In this document: piece after piece, positions 8,809-16,779 of the stretch
How the letters are laid out: the number at the start of each line of letters is the position of its first letter
How positions within the stretch are numbered: position 1 is the first letter of the stretch
Assembly: GCA_004294265.1 (NCBI GenBank)
Contig: REAG01000122.1
Location: 1-33,971 of the forward strand
DNA from: Cytophagales bacterium
GTDB taxonomy: Bacteria; Bacteroidota; Bacteroidia; Cytophagales; UBA9547
Direction of reading: 5' to 3'
DNA length: 33,971 nucleotides
Translations under genes and position numbers: made by a program
The notes under the pieces: model-generated
The model's database searches: none
What the model saw: only the letters and a program-made list of their open reading frames with translations
What the model was told of the DNA's origin: nothing

Positions 8809-9765
8809 CTATTTTCCAAATATACTTTCTACAAAAGTTTCTTTGTTAAATAATTGTAAATCAGTAGGTTTTTCACCAACGCCAATATATTTAACAGGTA
8901 TTTTAAATTGGTCTGAAATTCCAATTACAACTCCACCTTTTGCTGTTCCATCTAATTTAGTGATTGCAAGAGCAGTTACATCAGTAGCTTTGCTAAATTC
9001 TCGGGCTTGGTTGATAGCATTTTGCCCTGTACTTCCATCTAAAACTAACAATATTTCGTGTGGAGCTTCAGGATGAACTTTTTTCATTACATTTTTAATT
9101 TTAGAAAGTTCGTTCATCAAATTAATTTTGTTGTGCAATCGTCCTGCAGTATCCACAATCACAACATCGGCTTTTTGTTCAACACCTTGCTTAACGGCAT
9201 CGTATGCAACTGCAGCAGGATCAGTATTCATTCCGTGCGAAACCACAACAACCCCTGCCCTATCGCCCCAAGTTTTGAGTTGATCAACAGCCGCAGCCCT
9301 AAAAGTATCGCCAGCTCCTAAAACAACTTTCTTGCCATCTTTTTGAAATTGATGGGCAAGTTTTCCAATCGTGGTGGTTTTTCCAGCTCCATTTACTCCC
9401 ACAACCATAATCACATAAGGCGGATTTTTTATTTCAACATCTTTAAAATCAGATGAATTATTTTCAGCTAAAAGCGATGCAATTTCATTTTTTAATATTT
9501 TGTCTAGCTCGCTCGTATTCAGGTATTTATCTTTAGATACACGTGCTTCAATTCGTTCGATAATTTTTAAAGTTGTATCAACGCCCACATCAGCTTTTAT
9601 CAACATTTCCTCCAAACCATCCAAAACCGAAGCATCCACAGTTGATTTGCCCAAAACCAATTTTGCTAAACCACCCAAAAATCCTGTTTTGGTTTTTTCT
9701 AATCCAACCTCTAAAGATTGCTTATTTTCAGAACTGTTTTTTTTGAAGAAATCGAATAAACCCAT
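8809..9765 (-). CDS. ftsY: Signal recognition particle receptor FtsY
   Basis: This is the SRP GTPase that receives ribosome-SRP complexes at the inner membrane for co-translational insertion. After a short N-terminal region come the NG-domain motifs: P-loop GVNGAGKTTTIGKLA (about 128-142), GDTFRAAAVDQL, DTAGRLH and the guanine-specificity motif TKLDGTAKGG, ending with GVGEKPTDLQLF. At 318 residues it lacks the long acidic A domain of E. coli, as is usual in Bacteroidota. The ORF track starts at a TTG (9786). I start at the ATG at 9765 because MGLFDFFKK is the common amphipathic N-terminus of the family. It stands alone on the minus strand, downstream of the VanZ-family gene with a 78-bp AT-rich gap. 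Confidence 0.97.
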   Translation of the reverse strand: MGLFDFFKKNSSENKQSLEVGLEKTKTGFLGGLAKLVLGKSTVDASVLDGLEEMLIKADVGVDTTLKIIERIEARVSKDKYLNTSELDKILKNEIASLLAENNSSDFKDVEIKNPPYVIMVVGVNGAGKTTTIGKLAHQFQKDGKKVVLGAGDTFRAAAVDQLKTWGDRAGVVVVSHGMNTDPAAVAYDAVKQGVEQKADVVIVDTAGRLHNKINLMNELSKIKNVMKKVHPEAPHEILLVLDGSTGQNAINQAREFSKATDVTALAITKLDGTAKGGVVIGISDQFKIPVKYIGVGEKPTDLQLFNKETFVESIFGK

Positions 9766-9843
9766 GTAAATTATGTTGAAATACAAAAATAATGATTATT
9801 TATTAAAAAAATTATTTTAAAATACATAAAAATTATTAAAATA

Positions 9844-10332
9844 TTATTTTGAAAAATATTTTAATATAATATTTATTTTAATAGTCATCCAAAAAAATAT
9901 AATTCCTAAAATTGCACCAACAATATCCTTTAAAACATCCCAAAAACTAAACTGACGGTCAGGCACAAAAGATTGATGAATTTCATCAAAAAGACCTAAA
10001 ATTAAAATAAAAAGTAAAGTAATGTAGATAATGTGTATTTTCTGTAATTGTAATAAATATAAAAAATGAATCAAAAATATGGATTGTATGAAAAATATAA
10101 AAACATGAGCTAAAATTCGTGCTGAACTATTTAAAACCATAATGATTGAATAATTTACTTTACTATTAAAATCTTTTTTAAAAATTGGAGAAATCGTTTT
10201 TTCAATTTGATAGTAAGTGCCATAACGAGAAAAACTCGGATTTGAAGTCATGTAAAAAATAAAAAAATACCAAATAGTTGATATTAAAAAGAAAAAAATT
10301 CTACCATTGTTTATCTTATTTTTTATAATCAT
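9844..10332 (-). CDS. VanZ-family membrane protein
   Basis: This 162-residue protein has four predicted transmembrane helices and the VanZ-family motif DEIHQSFVPDRQFSFWDVLKDIVGAILG near the C-terminus. The family is named after the teicoplanin-resistance protein, but most members, including single-gene copies like this one, have no proven role and no van cluster is present. The ORF track starts at a TTG at 10347. That codon lies inside a TATATTTG stretch that resembles a -7 promoter box, and the ATG at 10332 (MIIKNKINNGR) precedes the first helix directly, so I use 10332. It may be co-transcribed with ftsY downstream. Confidence 0.85.
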   Translation of the reverse strand: MIIKNKINNGRIFFFLISTIWYFFIFYMTSNPSFSRYGTYYQIEKTISPIFKKDFNSKVNYSIIMVLNSSARILAHVFIFFIQSIFLIHFLYLLQLQKIHIIYITLLFILILGLFDEIHQSFVPDRQFSFWDVLKDIVGAILGIIFFWMTIKINIILKYFSK

Positions 10333-10595
10333 AATACTATATAACAAATATAGTATTAAAAAAGTTATTTGTGATTTGAAATATAAGATTATGGTGAGTT
10401 TTTTTAGAATTCCGATTAATAATATTAAAACTATAAATTATATTAATTAATCAGAATGAAAATCCAATAAAGTCAAAACAAGATTTTGATTTCAAAATTT
10501 TTGCAATGATTTAAAAAACATATTGAAAATTATTAAAATTTTCGTTTGTTTTGCACTAAGTTTTATACACTCAAATAAAATTAAAACAAATTAAA
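10333..10595. other. Divergent intergenic region, VanZ gene / GNAT gene
   Basis: The region is AT-rich and has no ORF. On the minus strand, TATATTTG (10345-10352) resembles a -7 box for the VanZ gene but would leave a leader of only a few bases. Further right, GATTAATAATAT and ATATTAATTAATC form an imperfect inverted repeat around 10414-10452. I found no convincing promoter for the GNAT gene. Confidence 0.5.
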
Positions 10596-11156
10596 ATGAC
10601 GCTTGATGATTTCATCATTGAGGTAGCCAATCCTAAGCACTATATTTTTTCTCAAACCATCACTAATGAGATGGAAGAAAGTGCCAAAGCTAGAGGAACG
10701 GGTATAGCCCAAAGATCCCCTGACTACATAAGTAAGAAAATTGAAGAGGGTAAAGCCGTTATCGCACTTCATAAAGATGGTACTTGGGCTGGTTTTTGCT
10801 ATATAGAAACTTGGGGACACGGAAAATTTGTCGCAAATTCAGGACTTATAGTAAATCCTATTTTCAGAAAAGTAGGTTTAGCAAAAGCCATTAAGTACAA
10901 AGTTTTTGAACTATCGAGAACTAAATTTCCAGATTCTAAAATTTTTGGACTGACAACTGGCTCCGCTGTAATGAAAATCAACTCTGAATTAGGCTATGAA
11001 CCTGTCGTATATTCTGACCTAACAGATGATGAGGATTTTTGGAAAGGATGTCAAAGCTGTGTAAACTATCCAATTTTGATGATGAAGGAACGAAAGAATT
11101 GTATGTGTACTGCAATGCTTTACGATCCCTCTGAAAAACAAAAAAAAATAACTTAA
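10596..11156 (+). CDS. GNAT acetyltransferase, arginine-operon (N-acetylglutamate synthase-like) type
   Basis: The 186-residue protein has a GNAT fold: the acetyl-CoA-binding segment is VNPIFRKVGLAKAIKYKVFELSR (about 88-110). The sequence EESAKARGTGIAQRSPDYISKKIEEGKAVIAL and the Cys-rich tail (FWKGCQSCVNYPILMMKERKNCMCTAMLYDP) match the acetyltransferase that in many Bacteroidota heads the arginine biosynthesis operon before argG. That enzyme is thought to supply N-acetylglutamate in the absence of classical ArgA or ArgJ. Here the downstream gene is a Ppx/GppA phosphatase more than 300 bp away, so the gene is detached from any arg genes in the window. The family resemblance is from memory of related sequences; the reaction is inferred. 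Confidence 0.8.
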   Translation: MTLDDFIIEVANPKHYIFSQTITNEMEESAKARGTGIAQRSPDYISKKIEEGKAVIALHKDGTWAGFCYIETWGHGKFVANSGLIVNPIFRKVGLAKAIKYKVFELSRTKFPDSKIFGLTTGSAVMKINSELGYEPVVYSDLTDDEDFWKGCQSCVNYPILMMKERKNCMCTAMLYDPSEKQKKIT

Positions 11157-11483
11157 ATATTACATATTTCATTAATACTTTGGAATATTTCAAATATTAT
11201 ATTATATTATATTATATTATATTATATTATATTATATTATAGAATAGCCCTGTAGATACATTATAAAGCTAAAACACAAATATTTCATTCAAATCCTTAA
11301 AACTAACCTTTTCTTTTAGGAAAAGGAACTCAAAAAACAGTTTTTTTAGCGTTAGGTAATTAAATGGGCTTTTGCATTAAATTTATAATATTTAAAAAAA
11401 AATGAATTTAGTTATAGGCTTAAAGACTCTATTAAATATTACAAATTTTTAATAAATTTGCAAAAAAAAAATTTATTATAAAT
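11157..11483. other. Gap between GNAT and Ppx/GppA genes
   Basis: The gap contains an ATATT microsatellite (11194-11241), a small hairpin CCTTTTC-ttttag-GAAAAGG (11307-11326) followed by a second short palindrome (AAAAAAC-a-GTTTTTT) that may act as a terminator, and a TAAATTTG box (11453-11460) 24 bp before the Ppx/GppA ATG. No ORF is visible. Confidence 0.6.
11194..11241. repeat. Pentanucleotide microsatellite (ATATT)n
   Basis: A perfect period-5 run of 48 bases, about 9.6 units, begins 38 bp after the GNAT stop. It lies outside coding sequence and about 240 bp before the next start. Such a run is prone to replication slippage. Confidence 0.95.
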
Positions 11484-12443
11484 ATGACTGAAGGAAAATA
11501 TGCCGTACTAGATTTGGGTACAAACACTTTTAACCTTTTAATCATGGAAATTAAGGGTGGAAAAACCCATATTTTAGAACATTTGCGGTCTTCTATAAAA
11601 ATTGGTGCTGGTGGCATTCAAAATAATATTATTACAGAAGCTGCATTCGAAAGAGCTATTGATACTATTTTAGAGTTTAAAAATGTAATAAATTCTTTTA
11701 AAATTTCCGAATTAAATATTACCGCTATTGCAACAAGTGCATTCCGAAACGCCAAAAATGGAGAGCATCTTGCTAAATCTATTCTTGAAACTTCTGGCAT
11801 TCATGTTAAAATCATTCAAGGCGAAAAAGAAGCCGAACTTATTTATTATGGCGTAAAAGCTGCCATGGATATAGGTTTTGAACCAACTTTAATCATGGAT
11901 ATTGGTGGCGGAAGTGTGGAATTTATCATTTGTAATCATGTTCAAATTTTTTGGAAACAAAGTTTTGAAATAGGTGCACAAAGAATGTTTGATAAATATC
12001 ATACTTCTGATCCTATATTACAATCGAGTATTGATGAAATGCAAAATTTACTTTCTGTGGCTTTAAGTCCATTGAGTGAAGCAATGGCAACTTTTCATCC
12101 TAAAATTTTGGTGGGCTCTTCAGGTTCTTTCGATACACTTTGCGAAATTTATTTGGAGGAACATAGTATTAAGCACAATTTATATGAAGGTACTGAATAT
12201 GATTTGCCCATTCATTATTTTGGAGAATTATATTATACAATTATCTCTAAAAATGTGGACGAACGCAGAAAAATCAAAGGAATGTCGCCTATGCGGGTCG
12301 ATATGATTGTAGTGGCGATGGCTATGATTGATTATGTTTTAAAAACTTTTTTTATGCAACGCATTCGGGTTTCTTTTTATTCATTAAAAGAGGGAGTCAT
12401 GTATTTGATGGCAAATGATAAAATAGAAACTTTAAAAATGTAA
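11484..12443 (+). CDS. Ppx/GppA-family phosphatase
   Basis: The 319-residue protein carries the ASKHA-fold motifs of the family: phosphate-1 YAVLDLGTNTFNLLIMEI (about 5-22), IATSAFRNAKNG, the Glu-containing IIQGEKEAELIYYG (about 112-125), phosphate-2 IMDIGGGSVEFII (about 138-150) and VGSSGSFDTL (about 211-220). It should hydrolyse inorganic polyphosphate or pppGpp. It is the short one-module form with no C-terminal HD-like domain, so the substrate cannot be told from sequence. No ppk gene is in the window. The start ATG is preceded by a long A-run and a TAAATTTG box. Confidence 0.9.
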   Translation: MTEGKYAVLDLGTNTFNLLIMEIKGGKTHILEHLRSSIKIGAGGIQNNIITEAAFERAIDTILEFKNVINSFKISELNITAIATSAFRNAKNGEHLAKSILETSGIHVKIIQGEKEAELIYYGVKAAMDIGFEPTLIMDIGGGSVEFIICNHVQIFWKQSFEIGAQRMFDKYHTSDPILQSSIDEMQNLLSVALSPLSEAMATFHPKILVGSSGSFDTLCEIYLEEHSIKHNLYEGTEYDLPIHYFGELYYTIISKNVDERRKIKGMSPMRVDMIVVAMAMIDYVLKTFFMQRIRVSFYSLKEGVMYLMANDKIETLKM

Positions 12444-12449
12444 TTATTA

Positions 12450-12480
12450 TTGTATTAAACGATTATTTAGTATAATTTTG
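12450..12480 (+). promoter_or_regulatory. Promoter of DoxX-family gene (TTG / TAATTTTG)
   Basis: TTG at 12450-12452 and TAATTTTG at 12473-12480 are separated by 20 bp, fitting the Bacteroidota TTG/TAnnTTTG promoter with 17-23 bp spacing. The ATG is 31 bp downstream. This suggests the gene is transcribed independently of the Ppx/GppA gene, whose stop is only 6 bp before the TTG. Confidence 0.6.
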
Positions 12481-12511
12481 TTAAATTTTAAATCAAAATT
12501 CTTTAATTTCA

Positions 12512-13588
12512 ATGAAATACTTACTTCTTTTTTGTCGAATATTTGTTGGTTGTCTTTTTATTTTTTCAGGAATTATTAAATTAAACGATCCTGTTGGCAC
12601 TCAAATTAAATTAGAAGAATATTTTGAGGTTTTTGGCACACATTTTATGATTCCTTTTGCCTTATTTCTTTCCGTTTTAATGTGTGTGGCAGAAGTTGCA
12701 TTAGGTTTTGCTTTGCTATTTTATTACCGAATGAAATGGACAACAACCCTACTTTTATTACTTATTTTATTTTTTACATTTCTTACTTTTTATTCTGCAT
12801 TCTTCAATAAAGTTACAGATTGCGGTTGTTTTGGCGATTTTCTAAAACTCAAACCTTGGACTTCTTTTACTAAAGATATTGTTTTACTTATATTTATTCT
12901 ACCTTTATTTTATTTTAGAAAACAACTTTCGGCTGGCTTTGACAACATAAAAGGCGATATCATAGTTGGTAGTTTTACATTTATGTCTTTGGCTTTTGCT
13001 CTTTATTGCATAGCTTATTTGAATGTTTGGGATTTTAGAGCTTATAAAATTGGCAATAATATTCCAACTTTAATGAAACCTACTGCTGCTCCAATTTATC
13101 AGTATATCATGACAAAAGATGGAAAAGATGAGTTTTTTGATAAATACCCTACCGATACAACTTATATTTTTAAAGAAATGAAACTTACAAACCCCGAATT
13201 AGCAACGCCAAAAATTACAGATTACAATCTTTGGAGCGATGAAGGCGATTTTACACAAAAAAGTTTTGAAGGAAATAAGCTTTTGATAGTTGTTTTAAAT
13301 ACTCAAAAGTCAAATACTTCACATATTGGACAAATAAATTCACTTTTAAAAACATTAGAAAATTCAAATATTGAACCTGTTGCCATTACCTCAAGCGATA
13401 GAGAAAGTTTTGAAAATTTTAGACATGATTATAATCTTGCAATTCCATATTACTATGCGGATGGGGTGGTTATAAAAACCATGATTCGCTCAATTCCTGG
13501 TTTAATTTTAATGAAAAATGGTACAGTTGTTGGCAAATGGAGTCATAATGCTATACCATCTAAGGAAGAATTGCAAAAATTATTATAA
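12512..13588 (+). CDS. BT_3928-type DoxX family membrane protein with thioredoxin-like tail
   Basis: This 358-residue protein has a DoxX-type four-helix membrane domain (about 1-140) with the motif VTDCGCFGDFLKL between helices, a further helix near 150-170, and a soluble C-terminal region (about 235-358). That region ends in a thioredoxin-like IRSIPGLILMKNGTVVGKW with the cis-Pro position but no CxxC. The family (Bacteroides BT_3928 type) is widespread in Bacteroidota. The Cys pair in the loop suggests a link to quinone- or disulfide-based redox chemistry, as in MauE/DoxX proteins, but this is inference. Its stop overlaps the stop end of coaD on the opposite strand by 6 bp. Confidence 0.85.
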   Translation: MKYLLLFCRIFVGCLFIFSGIIKLNDPVGTQIKLEEYFEVFGTHFMIPFALFLSVLMCVAEVALGFALLFYYRMKWTTTLLLLLILFFTFLTFYSAFFNKVTDCGCFGDFLKLKPWTSFTKDIVLLIFILPLFYFRKQLSAGFDNIKGDIIVGSFTFMSLAFALYCIAYLNVWDFRAYKIGNNIPTLMKPTAAPIYQYIMTKDGKDEFFDKYPTDTTYIFKEMKLTNPELATPKITDYNLWSDEGDFTQKSFEGNKLLIVVLNTQKSNTSHIGQINSLLKTLENSNIEPVAITSSDRESFENFRHDYNLAIPYYYADGVVIKTMIRSIPGLILMKNGTVVGKWSHNAIPSKEELQKLL

Positions 13589-14035
13589 TTCAAATGGAAT
13601 ATAATTAGTAATATCTGCTTCAAATTTATGTAATTCTCTAATTATTGTAGAACTTATGTTTGAAAATTCGGGTGCAGTAATTAAGAAAATCGTTTCTAAA
13701 TCGGGATTTAGATTTTTGTTAAAACTAGCAATGCTTTTTTCGTATTCAAAATCAGTAATATTTCGTAAACCACGAAGCAAATAATTTGCTTCATTTTCTT
13801 TAGCATAATGAGCTGTTATTTGATTATATGTTTTTACGGAAACTTTATTATTATTACTAAAAATATTTTCAATTTTGGATTTCATTAATTCAATTTCAAA
13901 ATGTCTTTTTTTGGTTGTGTTATGCCCTATTGCAATAATAATTTCATCAAATAATGATAATCCACGATTAACAATATCCAAATGTCCGTTTGTAAAAGGG
14001 TCAAAACTTCCTGGGAAAATAGCTCTTTTCATCAT
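13583..14035 (-). CDS. coaD: Phosphopantetheine adenylyltransferase
   Basis: This is a 150-residue nucleotidyltransferase that makes dephospho-CoA from ATP and 4'-phosphopantetheine, the fourth step of CoA synthesis. The motif AIFPGSFDPFTNGHLDIVNRG at the N-terminus carries the phosphate-binding TxGH. YLLRGLRNITDFEYE contains the substrate-binding Arg, and SSTIIRELHKF is the C-terminal ISS(S/T)xxR-type motif. Two in-frame ATGs lie back to back. The first (14035) overlaps the stop of the upstream EboD-like gene as ATGA, so I choose it, although homologues usually begin at the second. It is the last gene of the folA / EboD-like / coaD unit and converges with the DoxX gene. Confidence 0.96.
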   Translation of the reverse strand: MMKRAIFPGSFDPFTNGHLDIVNRGLSLFDEIIIAIGHNTTKKRHFEIELMKSKIENIFSNNNKVSVKTYNQITAHYAKENEANYLLRGLRNITDFEYEKSIASFNKNLNPDLETIFLITAPEFSNISSTIIRELHKFEADITNYIPFEL

Positions 14036-15186
14036 TTATAGTAGTTTTTTAAAAATAAGATAGCCTCTAAAATAATACCATTTTCTAAATAATTTGTTTC
14101 AATACCTAAACCAATTTCTTTCAACAAAGTTATGGTTAATTTTCCTCCAAGATGTTCTCTAAATTCTTGAAGTCCATTAATAATTAAATAACTATTTTTT
14201 TCATCTTTTAATTCTAATAAAGGTGAAAAAATATCAAAACCCACAGCAATTAAAGTATTTAAAATAGTTTGCAAATTTTCTAAAGAAATATTTTGAATGA
14301 GGTAAGAATATACACAATCAAGAGCTATTCCGATGGCAACAGCTTCTCCGTGTCGGAGTTCAAAGTCAGACAAATATTCTAGTTTATGAGCAGCCCAATG
14401 ACCAAAATCAAGCGGTCGAGCCGAGCCTTGCTCAAATGCATCACCACCTGCAATATGTTGCAAATGTAAATCAGCACAGCGAATAATTAATTTTTGCATT
14501 GATTCCATATTTCGATTGGCAAGATATACGGAATCATTTTTAATGTTATAATAAAATAATTTATCTTTAATTAGAGCTACTTTAATGGCTTCAGCAATAC
14601 CACAACGCCAATCTCGGTCGTTCAAAGTAGTAAGAAAATTAAAATCATTGATAACTGCAAAAGGAGGAGCAAAAGTGCCTGTAAAATTCTTTTTTCCAAA
14701 TGTATTAACTCCATTTTTCACACCAATAGCGGCATCGTTTTGAGCTAAAGTTGTTGTGGGTATTCTTACTAATCTTATACCCCGATGTGCAATAGCAGCA
14801 GCAAAACCAACGGTATCAATTACGCTTCCTCCGCCAAGTACAAAAATAAATGAATGTCTGTCTATGGCGTTTAAATGAACACTTTCAATGATTGTATTTA
14901 CTATTTCAGCATTATTTTTAGATTTTTCTCCACCTTCAATTTCTATGTATTTATCAATTATTTTAATATCTTTAAAATAAAATAAAAAGTAATTTTTTAA
15001 GTCTTGAAAAATATATTTATGAAAATTTAAAAAAGTGAAGTCAATAGCAACTAAAATTTTTGAATTAGAAGTTATATAATTTTCAAAACAAGTTTTTAAG
15101 TCTAGATTTTCGATAGAAAATATATTTTCAGAAAAAATAACAGGATAAGAATAACTTACTTGAAAAGATTGTTGAATTTTTTGCAT
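14032..15186 (-). CDS. 3-dehydroquinate synthase-family protein, EboD-like
   Basis: This is a 384-residue sugar-phosphate-cyclase-family protein. It has the NAD-binding GGGSVIDTVGFAA (about 118-130) and all three expected metal ligands: Glu in GIAEAIKVALIKD (about 197), His in LDFGHWAAHKLE (about 261) and His in RHGEAVAIG (about 279). The motif wording differs from true AroB: QNDAAIGVKNGVNTFGKKNFTGTFAPP replaces the usual GGKTGVN..GKN.xGAFHQP, and DFGHWAAHKLE replaces NLGHTFGHAIE. It matches the EboD branch that I recall from ebo clusters, which are implicated in moving metabolites to the periplasm. No eboA/B/C/E/F genes are near; it sits 9 bp after folA and is coupled by ATGA to coaD. It could act as the cell's dehydroquinate synthase or on another sugar phosphate. 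Confidence 0.8.
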   Translation of the reverse strand: MQKIQQSFQVSYSYPVIFSENIFSIENLDLKTCFENYITSNSKILVAIDFTFLNFHKYIFQDLKNYFLFYFKDIKIIDKYIEIEGGEKSKNNAEIVNTIIESVHLNAIDRHSFIFVLGGGSVIDTVGFAAAIAHRGIRLVRIPTTTLAQNDAAIGVKNGVNTFGKKNFTGTFAPPFAVINDFNFLTTLNDRDWRCGIAEAIKVALIKDKLFYYNIKNDSVYLANRNMESMQKLIIRCADLHLQHIAGGDAFEQGSARPLDFGHWAAHKLEYLSDFELRHGEAVAIGIALDCVYSYLIQNISLENLQTILNTLIAVGFDIFSPLLELKDEKNSYLIINGLQEFREHLGGKLTITLLKEIGLGIETNYLENGIILEAILFLKNYYK

Positions 15187-15195
15187 TTATTTTAA

Positions 15196-15687
15196 TTATT
15201 TACGAATATAATTCACAAAAGCATGTGGAATTGTATTTTTTTCATCAAGAACTCCTAAAATTGATTCTATAATTTCCCATTGATTTTCTAAAATGATTGG
15301 AAAAAAGGTATCACCTTCATAAAATTTATCAATTTTAGTTACATATAATTTATCAAATTTCTGAAAATTTTGGTCATAAATTTGACCACCACCAATCACA
15401 AAAGCTTCGCTTTCATTATTTTGTTTGGCAATTTCGAGTGCCTCTTCAAAATTAGAAACAGAAATAACACCCTCAAATTTCCAGTTTTTATCACGAGTTA
15501 TTACAATGTTCGTTCGGTTTGGCAATGCTTTTCCGATTGAATCAAAAGTTTTTCTACCCATAATAATTGTATGATTTGTAGTAAGATTTTTAAATCTTTT
15601 TAAATCAGCTGGTAAATGCCATAAAAGTTTATTATTTGCACCAATCACATAGTTTTCAGAAAAAGCAACAATGGCTGATACTATCAT
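15196..15687 (-). CDS. folA: Dihydrofolate reductase
   Basis: The 163-residue enzyme reduces dihydrofolate to tetrahydrofolate with NADPH. The family features are in order: SAIVAFSENYVIGANNKLLWHLPADLKRFK, with the substrate-binding acidic residue in LPADLKRF; the NADPH-binding MGRKTFDSIGKALPNRTNIVITR; and the second nucleotide-binding segment FVIGGGQIY. The length is normal for chromosomal FolA and nothing suggests a trimethoprim-resistant plasmid type. It lies 9 bp upstream of the EboD-like gene and 48 bp downstream of the M23 peptidase stop, so it probably starts or continues a polycistronic unit. No thyA is visible. Confidence 0.97.
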   Translation of the reverse strand: MIVSAIVAFSENYVIGANNKLLWHLPADLKRFKNLTTNHTIIMGRKTFDSIGKALPNRTNIVITRDKNWKFEGVISVSNFEEALEIAKQNNESEAFVIGGGQIYDQNFQKFDKLYVTKIDKFYEGDTFFPIILENQWEIIESILGVLDEKNTIPHAFVNYIRK

Positions 15688-15735
15688 TCAATATATGTTT
15701 AAAATTAATTTTATAAATTTTTTCAAGAAAATATC

Positions 15736-16704
15736 TTAACCCAAACTTTGATTTTCCTCGGCTGCAATTTTGATTAATTCTTCGTATTCAGATGGATTTA
15801 AGTCATTAAAAAAGTAATGAACAGGATCTACCGTGTGTCCGTTTTTATGAACTTCATAGTGCAAATGAGGTGAAGTTGCTGTCCCAGTTGATCCGACAAA
15901 TCCTATAATTTCTCCCCTATTTACTTTTTGCCCATCTCTTACTTTTACTTTATCGCAGTGTCCATAACGGGTCATAAATCCAAATCCATGATTAATTTCT
16001 ATGCAGTTTCCATAACCTTCAAAATCTTTTTTTACCTTCGCTATTCCGTCCCCAGTTGCATAAATGGGCGTTCCACGAACTGCCGAAAAATCACAACCTG
16101 CATGAAAACGCAAAACCTTATAAATAGGGTGCATTCTCATTCCGTAGCCTGATGCAAAATTACGTAATTGTTTGCTCGAAACAGGCAAAATGGCGGGAAT
16201 ACTTGCTAACATTTCACTTTTTTTGTTAGCTAAAACTAATAATTCATCATACGATTTATTTTCCTTTATTACTAATTTAGATAACTTCTCGATTTTTTGA
16301 TTTGTAAGTTCAAAAAGTTCAGAACTAGACAACGATAACAACGAGGTTTCAACAAAATTATTTTCATTTTTTTCAATTTCTGTTGAAATATCTTTTTGTT
16401 TATTTTCAAATATTATTCTGTAAACATTATTATCTTTTTCTGTAAGTTTTTTTAATAAAAAATTAATTTTGAGAATTTCCTGATTTAATGTAATAAAGTT
16501 TGATTTTAATTTATTATTTTCTTGCTTCAATAGTTTTTCTTTTGGGGAATCAAAAAAACTAAAATACGCAAACATCATACATCCTGACAAAAGGATGCTC
16601 AAAACAGAAAAACCAGAAAAATTGATAACAATATCTTGCCACGTTGTTATGATTCGCTCGTATTTACAAGTATTTGTATTGTAATAATATTTAATTTTAG
16701 CCAA
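15736..16704 (-). CDS. M23-family peptidoglycan endopeptidase, membrane-anchored
   Basis: The protein begins AKIKYYYNTNTCKYERI, a cytoplasmic stub typical of Bacteroidota M23 peptidases. It continues with one transmembrane helix (about 30-52), a coiled-coil region (about 60-180) and a LytM domain (about 205-300). The LytM domain contains the zinc-binding sets FHAGCDFSAVRGTPIYA (HxxxD) and HLHYEVHKNG (HxH), plus GNCIEINHGFGFMTRYGHCD. All catalytic residues look intact, so it should cut peptide cross-links in the cell wall rather than act as an EnvC-like regulator. There is no ATG. The ORF track uses a TTG at 16755; I prefer the in-frame TTG at 16704, which gives the family's usual N-terminus (M)AKIKYYY. 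It sits between the peptide-binding lipoprotein gene and folA. Confidence 0.9.
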   Translation of the reverse strand: MAKIKYYYNTNTCKYERIITTWQDIVINFSGFSVLSILLSGCMMFAYFSFFDSPKEKLLKQENNKLKSNFITLNQEILKINFLLKKLTEKDNNVYRIIFENKQKDISTEIEKNENNFVETSLLSLSSSELFELTNQKIEKLSKLVIKENKSYDELLVLANKKSEMLASIPAILPVSSKQLRNFASGYGMRMHPIYKVLRFHAGCDFSAVRGTPIYATGDGIAKVKKDFEGYGNCIEINHGFGFMTRYGHCDKVKVRDGQKVNRGEIIGFVGSTGTATSPHLHYEVHKNGHTVDPVHYFFNDLNPSEYEELIKIAAEENQSLG

Positions 16705-16779
16705 AACAGAATTTGCTATTTTACAAATAGTAAACAAAAATAATAAATTTGGCAAATATTAAAATAATTAAATTAGATT

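Noticed and set aside
9844-10332. Antibiotic (teicoplanin) resistance through VanZ
   Set aside because: Only the family motif is present; there is no vanA/B-type cluster, and VanZ-like genes are common in genomes without such resistance.
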